Notes: generated by a model from the sequence alone, not told the origin. Counted from the stretch's first letter, positions 1 through 5,334 are shown. The stretch is DNA of 6,101 nt from an uncultured Flavobacteriaceae bacterium (GCA_938018045.1 CALIIP010000080.1:1-6101), one strand, 5' to 3'. Made by a program: numbers and translations.

Positions 1-98
1 AGTGCAACTCCAAACATTATAATTGCTAAGGTAATATTGAGCGCCCACAAACCGCTTTCATCAAAGTTAATTTTTAGCGCATCTAATTGTCCGTTCAT
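1..98 (-). CDS. Bile acid:sodium symporter family transporter, N-terminal fragment
   Basis: This open frame starts with ATG at 98-96 and runs off the left edge without a stop, giving 32 complete codons. The peptide begins MNGQLDALKINFDESG and continues into a hydrophobic stretch LWALNITLAIIMFGVAL, which looks like the first transmembrane helix. This opening matches what I recall of flavobacterial BASS-family (SBF-type) transporters, inner-membrane proteins of about ten helices that move organic anions with sodium. With only 32 residues the family call rests on similarity of the first helix and cannot be tested further here. An A/T-rich leader (TTTATTTTATTAA) precedes the start. It lies downstream of, and on the same strand as, the MORN_2/TPR gene, but the 179-bp gap with structured DNA suggests its own promoter. 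Confidence 0.6.
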   Translation of the reverse strand, partial: MNGQLDALKINFDESGLWALNITLAIIMFGVA

Positions 99-166
99 TT
101 AATAAAATAAATTTTTTACTAATATACTTGTTTTTGTTGAAAGGTGAAGGTTGATGATTTTTTAAT

Positions 167-275
167 GTTTCGCTTTCGGTCTTGTGTATTGTTAGTTAAG
201 GAAAATCAGTTAGGATTTTCCGACGTATTGGCAAGTTAATTCATTCGAATTAATTTTAAACGCTGTTAGTAACAG
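167..275. repeat. Structured intergenic element with nested inverted repeats
   Basis: The 179-bp gap between the transporter start and the MORN_2/TPR stop contains three dyads in about 75 bp. First, GGAAAATC-AGTTAG-GATTTTCC (200-221) is a perfect 8-bp stem with a 6-nt loop. Second, TTAATTC-ATTC-GAATTAA (236-253) is a perfect 7-bp stem, extendable by a G-T and two A-T pairs on the plus strand. Third, CTGTTA-G-TAACAG (263-275) is a 6-bp dyad two bases from the stop codon. CTTG at 181-184 can also pair with CAAG at 232-235, enclosing the first hairpin. The run GTTTCGCTTTCGGTCTTGTGTA (167 onward) is more GC-rich than its surroundings. The pattern resembles intergenic repeats I recall from Flavobacteriaceae genomes (inference). 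None of the stems is followed by a clear T tract, so a simple intrinsic terminator is not well supported. Confidence 0.45.
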
Positions 276-277
276 GT

Positions 278-1426
278 TTATTTTTTACAATTATTTTTCA
301 AAGCGTCTAGGGTCATCCAGCTATTGTCACCTAGAGAAACCGCCTTGTTTAAATCTTTACAAACAATCACTTTTTCCTTTTCAGGAATTACAGCTTTTTT
401 TGAAGACATGATTTTTACACCTTCAAATCCCTTAATATCACGACTATTAGCATATTCGTACTTTCTTATTGTAACAAATGCTCTGTTCGCATAGGCATTA
501 GTGAAGTAAGGCTCAATTTCTAGAATTTTATCAAAATCACTTTTAGCGGCCTCGTATTGAAATTGGTTAAGTCTTGCTGTTCCACGAGCGAAATAAGCGT
601 CGGCAGAAAATGCGTCTAATTCAATACATTTCGTATATTTTTTTATTGCCGGTTTGAAAGATCCTTGTTTATAATAATCTTGTCCCTCGTTATAAAGTTT
701 ATAAAACTTTTCAAAGTTTTTATCTTTTATATATTTTCCTTCTTGATATTTAAATGAAGATTTGATTTTACCAGTTGAATAATATGAGATAGATTCACCG
801 TGCAACATACCATTTTCATTATGATCGGCTAGTTTTTTAATTTGTCCATTTGGATGATAAGATTTCCAAAGACCAATTTTTTTTTGATTTTTTGTAACAC
901 CTTCCTCTTTTAATTTTCCGTCTTCATAGAAACTTTTTTCAGATCCATTGGAAATTCCATTTTCATATTCAAGGTCAGATAAAATATTCCCATTCTGATA
1001 ATACATTTTCCTCTTTCCCTTCAATCTTCCATTGAATAAAATCCCTTCACCTTGCTTTTTTCCGCTCATGTAATAATTAATAAACCTCCCAGAATAAGGA
1101 TTAGTGCTATTTGGCAAGTACCAAGTGCCATTTCTTTTTTCCATAATACCAGTAGATGGTATAGATTTTAAACTATCGGGACGATTTACATATGCCTTGG
1201 TAAAAACATAAATGACCTTGTCCAGTTGATTATATCCAAGAGAATCTAAGGTTTGTCTTTTGGTGATTGTAACGACATTATTTATTTCATCCTGTGCTAA
1301 GGAATTATTTTCTTTGGGTTCTTCAATTATCGGAATTGAATCAACAACAAATAGGGCTTTTTCGTTTTGAGCTTGACTCAATGTGCAGGAAAGAACGAGT
1401 AGAAGAATTGATATTTTTTTTTTCAT
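278..1426 (-). CDS. Secreted MORN_2-repeat and TPR protein
   Basis: The 382-residue product starts with a signal peptide (residues 1-19, MKKKISILLLVLSCTLSQA, probable cleavage before Q20). A Cys at 14 is a poor lipobox match, so signal peptidase I export is more likely than lipoprotein processing. After a linker rich in polar residues, residues 111-230 form about five MORN_2 (YwqK-like) repeats of about 24 residues, recognisable by recurring Y/F-x-x-G-K/N-I/L and NG/EG turns (YMSGKKQGEG, YYQNGNIL, FYEDGKLKEEG, YHPNGQIK, YYSTGKIK). Residues about 240-325 form tetratricopeptide repeats (YNEGQDYYKQGSFKPAIKKY, AYFARGTARL, AYANRAF). A C-terminal cap has two cysteines (C356, C380) around DLNKAVSLGD, a common ending in such Bacteroidota proteins. 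The role is unknown; the repeats imply protein binding in the periplasm or at the outer membrane. The first codons hold a run of ten A. The gene is 107 bp downstream of the DUF4159 gene and may have its own promoter. Confidence 0.85.
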   Translation of the reverse strand: MKKKISILLLVLSCTLSQAQNEKALFVVDSIPIIEEPKENNSLAQDEINNVVTITKRQTLDSLGYNQLDKVIYVFTKAYVNRPDSLKSIPSTGIMEKRNGTWYLPNSTNPYSGRFINYYMSGKKQGEGILFNGRLKGKRKMYYQNGNILSDLEYENGISNGSEKSFYEDGKLKEEGVTKNQKKIGLWKSYHPNGQIKKLADHNENGMLHGESISYYSTGKIKSSFKYQEGKYIKDKNFEKFYKLYNEGQDYYKQGSFKPAIKKYTKCIELDAFSADAYFARGTARLNQFQYEAAKSDFDKILEIEPYFTNAYANRAFVTIRKYEYANSRDIKGFEGVKIMSSKKAVIPEKEKVIVCKDLNKAVSLGDNSWMTLDALKNNCKK

Positions 1427-1533
1427 AGTTTATTAGAGTTTGTTACTAATGCTAAGATTTGGTTCTGTTTTAATATACTTTATCAGTCGAAAAGAAAGAT
1501 AGTGTTTTAAAATGAAAAAGTCTAGCGTGTTTC

Positions 1534-2178
1534 TTAATCCTTAAATGTAAACTCAATAATATTTGCGCCCATTTTTAAGGCTTTTTCGCGTACTTCTTGT
1601 GAATCATTGTGGACAACCGCATCTTCCCAACCATCGCTTAAATCACTTTCGTAGTCATAAAAACAGATTAATTCGCCTTCATAAAACAGTCCAAAACCTT
1701 GCGGTTTTTTACTATCGTGTTCGTGAATTTTTGGTACGCCTTTTTCGAAAGTATACGTTTGATTGTAAATAAGATGGTTATATGGAATCTCTTGAAAATC
1801 AAGTTTTGGAAACACTTTTTTCAATTCTCTTCTGATATATTCATCCAAACCATAATTATCAGAAATATGAAGAAAGCCTCCAGAAGTCAAATATTTTCTT
1901 AAATTTTGAACAGCATCTTCGTTTAAGAATACGTTTCCATGGCCTGTCATAAAAACAATAGGATAGTTAAAAATTTCTATACTTGTTGCTTCAACAGTTT
2001 TAGGCTTTTCATTTATTTTAGTTTTGATATTTTTATTGCAAAATTCAATTAAGTTTGGTAATGCTGTCGGATTTGCATACCAATCTCCGCCGCCATCATA
2101 CTTTAGAATAGCAATATCTTGTGCAAACGATGTTGCAGAAATGAATAGGATTATAAGAAGTGTTTTTAGTTTGTTCAT
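1534..2178 (-). CDS. Secreted DUF4159 domain protein
   Basis: The 214-residue product has a signal peptide (residues 1-19, ending SFA, cleavage before Q20) followed by a single DUF4159 domain filling the rest. Landmarks are ILKYDGGGDWYANPTALPNL (24-43), the strand-turn VFMTGHG (75-81), GGFLHISDNYG (100-110) and LFYEGELICFYDYESDLSDG (164-183). The family is known mainly from Bacteroidota and has a flavodoxin or glutamine amidotransferase-like fold; no catalytic function is established. No Cys-His-Glu triad of an active amidotransferase is evident, since the only cysteines are C47 and C172. The length is normal for the stand-alone flavobacterial version. It follows rsmE on the same strand with a 69-bp gap almost filled by a 48-bp palindromic repeat whose edge lies 14 bp before this start codon, so its expression may depend on how that hairpin folds. 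Confidence 0.87.
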   Translation of the reverse strand: MNKLKTLLIILFISATSFAQDIAILKYDGGGDWYANPTALPNLIEFCNKNIKTKINEKPKTVEATSIEIFNYPIVFMTGHGNVFLNEDAVQNLRKYLTSGGFLHISDNYGLDEYIRRELKKVFPKLDFQEIPYNHLIYNQTYTFEKGVPKIHEHDSKKPQGFGLFYEGELICFYDYESDLSDGWEDAVVHNDSQEVREKALKMGANIIEFTFKD

Positions 2179-2192
2179 TGGTTTAATTTATC

Positions 2193-2240
2193 TCTCGACT
2201 CCGCTCGAGGTGACATTTGTCTGGTCGAGCGGAGTCGAGA
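2193..2240. repeat. REPIN-like perfect palindromic repeat
   Basis: TCTCGACTCCGCTCGA (2193-2208) and its exact reverse complement TCGAGCGGAGTCGAGA (2225-2240) flank a 16-nt spacer that itself contains GACA-TT-TGTC (2212-2221). The arms are about 63% G+C in a very AT-rich region. Each arm also has internal symmetry (TCGA-ctccgc-TCGA) and could form a small hairpin alone. Two short GC-rich palindromic units in inverted orientation around a spacer is the architecture of REPINs, which are mobilised in trans by RAYT-type Y1 transposases. I infer that relation from layout alone; no transposase is in the window. A third copy of the arm lies inside rsmE. In RNA this would form a strong hairpin between rsmE and the DUF4159 gene, able to act as a terminator, attenuator or 3'-end protector. 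Confidence 0.85.
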
Positions 2241-2247
2241 CCTAATA

Positions 2248-2976
2248 TCATTCATTAAAAAAAGCAACACTATGCGTTGCAGCAATTCCAGCGGTTTCTG
2301 TTCGCAATCTACTTTCACCCAAAGATACAGGAATATACTTTTGCTGCAAACCGATTTCAATTTCTTTGGTAGAAAAATCTCCTTCAGGACCTATTAAAAT
2401 GGTAATTTTCTGAACTTGTTCCTTCGAGCGGAGTCGAGAAGTAAGTTCGTTTTTCAAAGATTTTTTATCAGTTTCTTCGCAATGCGCAATAAATAAATCG
2501 CCATCAAAATCTTGTTTTATAAAGTCTTGAAATGTTGTAGCTTCATTCAATTTTGGCAACTGAAACTTTAAAGATTGTTTCATTGCAGAAACTACAACTT
2601 TATCTAAACGTTCCTTTTTAATAATCTTACGTTCAGAGTGTTTACAGATAATTGGTGTGATTTCGTCAATACCAATTTCGGTTGCCTTCTCTAAAAACCA
2701 TTCCAATCTATCATTGTTTTTGGTTGGAGCAATGGCAATATGTAAATAGTAGTTCCAAGGCTTTTCTTTTACTTCAACATTTATAATATTGACCGTACAT
2801 TTTTTATCATTCGCAAATAAAACTTCAGCAGTAAAAAGTTGACATTTTCCGTCTGTGATAAATAGTGTATCGCCTTCTTTTTTTCTAAGTACTTTCACAA
2901 TATGTCGACTTTCAATTTTATCAAATGTAAATTGAGTTAAAGAGTCATTTATGTCTTGATTGTTGAATAGTTGCAT
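2248..2976 (-). CDS. rsmE: 16S rRNA (uracil(1498)-N(3))-methyltransferase RsmE
   Basis: The 242-residue product is full length for RsmE, the cytosolic SPOUT methyltransferase that uses S-adenosylmethionine to methylate N3 of U1498 in helix 44 of 16S rRNA. Residues 1-70 form the PUA-like RNA-binding domain, including HIVKVLRKKEGD (25-36). Residues 76-240 form the trefoil-knot domain with EKATEIGI (96-103), KHSERK (112-117), the SAM-loop motif ILIGPEGDFS (193-202) and the terminal knot motif SLGESRLRTETAG (218-230). The ATG at 2976-2974 gives the usual MQLF opening. Oddity: residues 180-185 (SRLRSK) are encoded by a 16-nt GC-rich repeat identical to the arms of the palindrome just downstream. 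It sits in the variable stretch before the knot strand ITILIGPEGD, and the frame is intact, so the enzyme is probably active. The stop is 7 bp from the intergenic palindrome. Confidence 0.96.
   Translation of the reverse strand: MQLFNNQDINDSLTQFTFDKIESRHIVKVLRKKEGDTLFITDGKCQLFTAEVLFANDKKCTVNIINVEVKEKPWNYYLHIAIAPTKNNDRLEWFLEKATEIGIDEITPIICKHSERKIIKKERLDKVVVSAMKQSLKFQLPKLNEATTFQDFIKQDFDGDLFIAHCEETDKKSLKNELTSRLRSKEQVQKITILIGPEGDFSTKEIEIGLQQKYIPVSLGESRLRTETAGIAATHSVAFFNE
2416..2439 (-). repeat. Single copy of the palindromic repeat arm within rsmE
   Basis: TCGAGCGGAGTCGAGA at 2424-2439 is identical over all 16 bases to the right arm of the intergenic palindrome. TTGT eight bases before it (2416-2419) is also matched before the intergenic right arm (2217-2220). 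On the coding strand the repeat starts exactly on codon boundary S180 and reads TCT CGA CTC CGC TCG A, giving SRLRS and the first base of K185. Counting the TTGT flank, the unit is 24 nt, which is eight codons (S180-Q187). The CGA, CTC, CGC and TCG codons contrast with the AT-rich codon use around them. I read this as an in-frame insertion of a mobile short repeat; the absence of the segment in related RsmE proteins is expected but not checked. Confidence 0.75.
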
Positions 2977-2981
2977 ATATT

Positions 2982-3012
2982 AGTTTGTAAAGTTTGTAAA
3001 GTTTGTAAAGTT
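2982..3012. repeat. 9-bp tandem repeat upstream of rsmE
   Basis: Three exact tandem copies of AGTTTGTAA (2982-2990, 2991-2999, 3000-3008) are followed by a partial fourth copy (AGTT). On the rsmE coding strand this reads as repeated TTACAAACT and ends 6 bp before the rsmE start codon. It therefore makes up the rsmE leader or promoter region. No TAnnTTTG element is seen in this gap on the minus strand, so rsmE may rely on read-through from the acyltransferase gene. Copy number in such short arrays changes easily by slippage. Confidence 0.85.
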
Positions 3013-3040
3013 GAAATGTTTAAAGTTTTTTGTTAATTGG

Positions 3041-3080
3041 ATTACTTCGTTTCACTCTCTATAACTTAGTTTCATTATCT
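3041..3080. repeat. 20-bp imperfect tandem duplication
   Basis: ATTACTTCGTTTCACTCTCT (3041-3060) is followed directly by ATAACTTAGTTTCATTATCT (3061-3080), matching at 16 of 20 positions. The array ends 2 bp before the stop codon of the acyltransferase gene. Together with the 9-bp array it occupies most of the 106-bp gap between that gene and rsmE. No terminator hairpin is visible here, so transcription may continue into rsmE. Confidence 0.7.
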
Positions 3081-3082
3081 CA

Positions 3083-4201
3083 TTAAAGCATTCTCTTATA
3101 TGTTCTTCGTCTTTTATGCGTTACTGGTTTCATATCTTTCCAAAGTTGTTTTATAGCAGTATTTTCTTCTAATTCTGGAGTTCTTCTCAATGTTTTAATT
3201 CCAATTTTTGAATAGGTATTATAAAAAGATTCGAATATCATAGATACAACTCCTTTCTTTTGATAATCTGGATGTACACCAATTAGATAAAAAATTGCTT
3301 CATCTGGTTTCTTTTTGGCTTTCAGTAAATGAAATAATCCAAACGGAAATAATTTACCATTTGCTTTTTGCAATGCTTTTGAAAAAGATGGCATTGTCAC
3401 TGCAAAAGCAACCAAATTATCATCTTTATCAGCAATGTATTCTATAAATTCTGGATTGATAAAACTTATGTATTTTTTCTTGAAATATGCTTTTTGTTCA
3501 TCAGAAATAGGAGTGAAAGAGGCTAATTTAGAATACGATGAATTAAACAAATCAAACATTTTATCTACATAAGGCAGAATCTGTTCGGTTTTTGTAAAAT
3601 TCATTGTTCTTAATTCATATCTTTTTGCCACAAGTTTAGAAAGTCTTGAGAAATTATCAGGATTTAAATTCTCAAATAGCATATAATTTTCTAGCCATTC
3701 TTTGGCTTTTACAAATCCTAATTGCTCTAAATGTTCTTTGTAATATGGATGATTGTACCAAGTAATCATTGTTCCAAGATGATCGAAACCTTCAATAAGA
3801 ACGCCAACTTTATCTAAATTGCTAAATCCAACAGGACCTTCAATAAATTCTAAATTGTGTTGTTTGCCTATTTTAGAAACTCGATTTATCAATGCTTTTG
3901 AAACTTCAATATCATCAATCATATCAAACCAACCAAAACGCATTTTTTTTATTTTCTGATCGTTAATCTCTGTCCAATTAACTATTGCTGCAACTCTACC
4001 TACTATTTTATTGTCTCTATATGCCAATAAAAAAGTTGCATCTGCATGTTTAAAAACAGGATTCTTTGTTTTGTCAAAACCTGCTATTTCATCATTAATT
4101 ATTGGCGGAACCCAATAATCATTATTTTTATAAAGCGAAAAAGGAAATTTAACGAATGCTCGCATTTCCCTTTTTGTAGATACTTCTTTTAGCGTAATCA
4201 T
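3083..4201 (-). CDS. GNAT-like acyltransferase protein (YghO-like)
   Basis: The 372-residue cytosolic product has no signal peptide or membrane segment. It matches a conserved bacterial family related to E. coli YghO with GNAT-fold features. The family signature appears as FPFSLYKNNDYWVPP (19-33), VGRVAAIVN (67-75), FGWFDMIDD (89-97), EGPVGFSNLDKVGVLIEGFD (121-140) and WYNHPYYKEHLEQLGFVKAK (148-167). The clearest acetyl-CoA-binding motif is near the C terminus: FYLIGVHPDYQKKGVVSMIF (304-323), with QKKGVV in place of the classic Q/R-x-x-G-x-G/A, followed by ENTAIKQLW (346-354), the usual late GNAT helix. The substrate is unknown. The ATG touches the stop codon of the beta-barrel protein gene upstream (TAAATG), so the two are surely co-transcribed and probably translationally coupled. 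It ends in a basic tail, HKRRRTYKRML. Confidence 0.82.
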   Translation of the reverse strand: MITLKEVSTKREMRAFVKFPFSLYKNNDYWVPPIINDEIAGFDKTKNPVFKHADATFLLAYRDNKIVGRVAAIVNWTEINDQKIKKMRFGWFDMIDDIEVSKALINRVSKIGKQHNLEFIEGPVGFSNLDKVGVLIEGFDHLGTMITWYNHPYYKEHLEQLGFVKAKEWLENYMLFENLNPDNFSRLSKLVAKRYELRTMNFTKTEQILPYVDKMFDLFNSSYSKLASFTPISDEQKAYFKKKYISFINPEFIEYIADKDDNLVAFAVTMPSFSKALQKANGKLFPFGLFHLLKAKKKPDEAIFYLIGVHPDYQKKGVVSMIFESFYNTYSKIGIKTLRRTPELEENTAIKQLWKDMKPVTHKRRRTYKRML

Positions 4202-5152
4202 TTATTTCTTCTTCTTTTTAAACAATCGAGAGAAAAAACTTCCTTTTTTCTTGCGCTTTTTTGCTTTTACGATATTGCCATCTTTATCTCTTAGAATCTC
4301 TTTATCTTTATGGCGATCTAATCTCCATGCAGCACCTAGACCTAAAACAAACGCAGATTCGTTAGCATTTGTGTTTACTCTAATAGATGTGTCTAGTTGT
4401 AAATTCTCATTCCATAAATATGCGACTCCTGCACCAACTTGAAAATCGTTTTTATACTTAAAAAAATCACCTTGATTTTCTCCAAAAATTGACCAATCTT
4501 GGTTTATTGCATAGGTTGCAGTAACGATATATGAATATGTGCGATTCTCTGTTCCAATTTTATCTGCAATTAGATTGGTTAATAATATGAAACGATTTGT
4601 AAAGTCATTCTGCAATAAAATTGCTGCTTTCGGACTCATTTTTGGTTCTTTATAAGCCTTTCCAAGAAAGTTTAAATTCATTCCAGCATACACACCAACA
4701 GAAGGAATAAGGCGTTTTTTATCAAATGCTGTACGTTTTTTCCAACTTCTAATTTCTTTAGATTTATCAGCAAATTTTTGTTGAAAAATTAAATATTTTG
4801 CACCAACTGTAAGTTCACTCAGTCCACTAACATTTCCTAAATCAGTAGTAAGAACATTATTAAATTCTAATTTATTTTTTTGATACGTTACCTTTGCATT
4901 GAACTCCAATTTCTCCATAAACTTTCCATATCTCACGAAAATTGTTCCGCCTAAAGGATCAGTTTTTGCAAAAGTTTCGTCAGAATTACTTTTTCCGAAG
5001 AAAACTCCGCCTTCTATCTGTATCACATCGGTTCCAACACCATATGGACTCTCAGAAAAACCAGGTCTTTTAGAATTTATTACTTCAGTGTATTGTGCAT
5101 TAATAACTTGATAACTAGTAATAAAAAGTATGATAAGGAATATTTTTTTCAT
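4202..5152 (-). CDS. Outer-membrane beta-barrel 'transporter family' protein
   Basis: I choose the ATG at 5152-5150, giving 316 residues. It begins MKKIFLIILF with a signal peptide through INA (residue 19), cleaved before Q20. The frame stays open upstream to an ATG at 5257, but a promoter -7 element (5174-5181) lies within that extension and the extra 35 residues would bury the signal peptide. An ATG at 5167 (MKTVK) is possible but would sit at the predicted transcript start. The mature protein begins with RPGFSESPYGVGTDVIQIEG (29-48), the opening of the 'transporter family / MetA-pathway of phenol degradation' barrels (PF13557-like). Alternating strands follow up to ALGLGAAWRLD near 280. 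This suggests an outer-membrane pore or channel of unknown substrate. Unusually, the last 21 residues contain 13 Lys/Arg and end FFSRLFKKKKK. The 3' end abuts the acyltransferase start. Confidence 0.82.
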   Translation of the reverse strand: MKKIFLIILFITSYQVINAQYTEVINSKRPGFSESPYGVGTDVIQIEGGVFFGKSNSDETFAKTDPLGGTIFVRYGKFMEKLEFNAKVTYQKNKLEFNNVLTTDLGNVSGLSELTVGAKYLIFQQKFADKSKEIRSWKKRTAFDKKRLIPSVGVYAGMNLNFLGKAYKEPKMSPKAAILLQNDFTNRFILLTNLIADKIGTENRTYSYIVTATYAINQDWSIFGENQGDFFKYKNDFQVGAGVAYLWNENLQLDTSIRVNTNANESAFVLGLGAAWRLDRHKDKEILRDKDGNIVKAKKRKKKGSFFSRLFKKKKK

Positions 5153-5173
5153 TTTAACAGTTTTCATAAGTTT

Positions 5174-5181
5174 CAAATCTA
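5174..5181 (-). promoter_or_regulatory. Bacteroidota-type -7 promoter element for the barrel protein gene
   Basis: The minus strand reads TAGATTTG here, an exact match to the TAnnTTTG element used by the primary sigma factor of Bacteroidota. Transcription would start near 5168, giving a leader of about 15 nt before the ATG at 5152. That supports the shorter start for the gene. The -33 box is weak: only a TTT run lies about 18 bases further upstream, inside the dyad at 5188-5204. Confidence 0.6.
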
Positions 5182-5214
5182 CATAATTTTTTACGTTGTA
5201 AAAATTAAATATGT
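5181..5214. promoter_or_regulatory. Dyad overlapping the barrel-gene promoter, possible operator
   Basis: A perfect 7-bp dyad, TTTTTAC-GTT-GTAAAAA (5188-5204), is extended by outer halves ACATA (5181-5185) and TATGT (5210-5214), making a 34-bp imperfect inverted repeat with a 3-nt length difference between arms. It occupies the space just upstream of the -7 element, where a -33 box would lie. This is a fitting place for a repressor or activator site, although such AT-rich symmetry can arise by chance. Confidence 0.45.
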
Positions 5215-5220
5215 AGTTTC

Positions 5221-5256
5221 TGGCTGACATTTTTATAAAATGTTTATTTACAGCCA
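5221..5256. other. GC-clamped bulged inverted repeat between divergent promoters
   Basis: TGGCTG (5221-5226) pairs with CAGCCA (5251-5256), and just inside it ACATTTT (5227-5233) pairs with AAAATGT (5237-5243) across a TAT loop. The left arm is a continuous 13 bases; the right arm is split by a 7-nt bulge (TTATTTA, 5244-5250). It lies between the two predicted divergent transcription starts, so it would be a DNA site rather than an RNA structure. The exception would be if the near-consensus minus-strand element TATATTTTG at 5263-5255 is a second, upstream promoter. Confidence 0.5.
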
Positions 5257-5305
5257 AAATATAAGATTTTATCTAACTAAACGTTTTAAGTTGGACTCAA
5301 ATTGT

Positions 5306-5313
5306 TATTTTTG
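5306..5313 (+). promoter_or_regulatory. Bacteroidota-type -7 promoter element for the DUF4834 gene
   Basis: TATTTTTG matches TAnnTTTG exactly. A TTTT run at 5284-5287, 18 bases upstream, is a possible degenerate -33 box (consensus TTTG/TTG). Transcription would begin about 6-8 bases downstream, leaving a short A/T-rich leader before the ATG at 5335. It is divergent from the barrel-gene promoter, about 125 bp away. Confidence 0.55.
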
Positions 5314-5334
5314 AATTAAATTTTTAAAACATTT

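Noticed and set aside
1427..1533. Terminator or RNA gene between the DUF4159 and MORN_2/TPR genes
   Set aside because: No stem longer than 4-5 bp with a T tract and no tRNA- or riboswitch-like structure could be read in these 107 bases.
1563..2245. Three overlapping plus-strand open frames opposite the DUF4159 gene
   Set aside because: They are antisense to a gene with clear signal peptide and conserved domain, have no recognisable motifs, and one simply reads through the palindromic repeat.
2175..2360. 61-codon minus-strand frame across the end of rsmE and the palindrome
   Set aside because: It overlaps the conserved 3' end of rsmE in another frame and has no family features.
2416..2439. 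Frameshift or disrupted rsmE caused by the repeat
   Set aside because: The frame continues through the repeat into intact GPEGD and SRLRTETAG motifs and a normal C terminus.
2982..3080. CRISPR-like array
   Set aside because: The 9- and 20-bp repeats are directly tandem with no spacers and no cas genes are present.
4251..5111. Plus-strand frames (4251-4442 and 4899-5111) opposite the barrel protein gene
   Set aside because: Antisense shadows without motifs or plausible start regions.
5153..5257. N-terminal extension of the barrel protein to the ATG at 5257 (351 residues)
   Set aside because: It would place 35 residues before a clear signal peptide and spans a TAnnTTTG promoter element and two dyads; the MKKIFL start at 5152 fits better.
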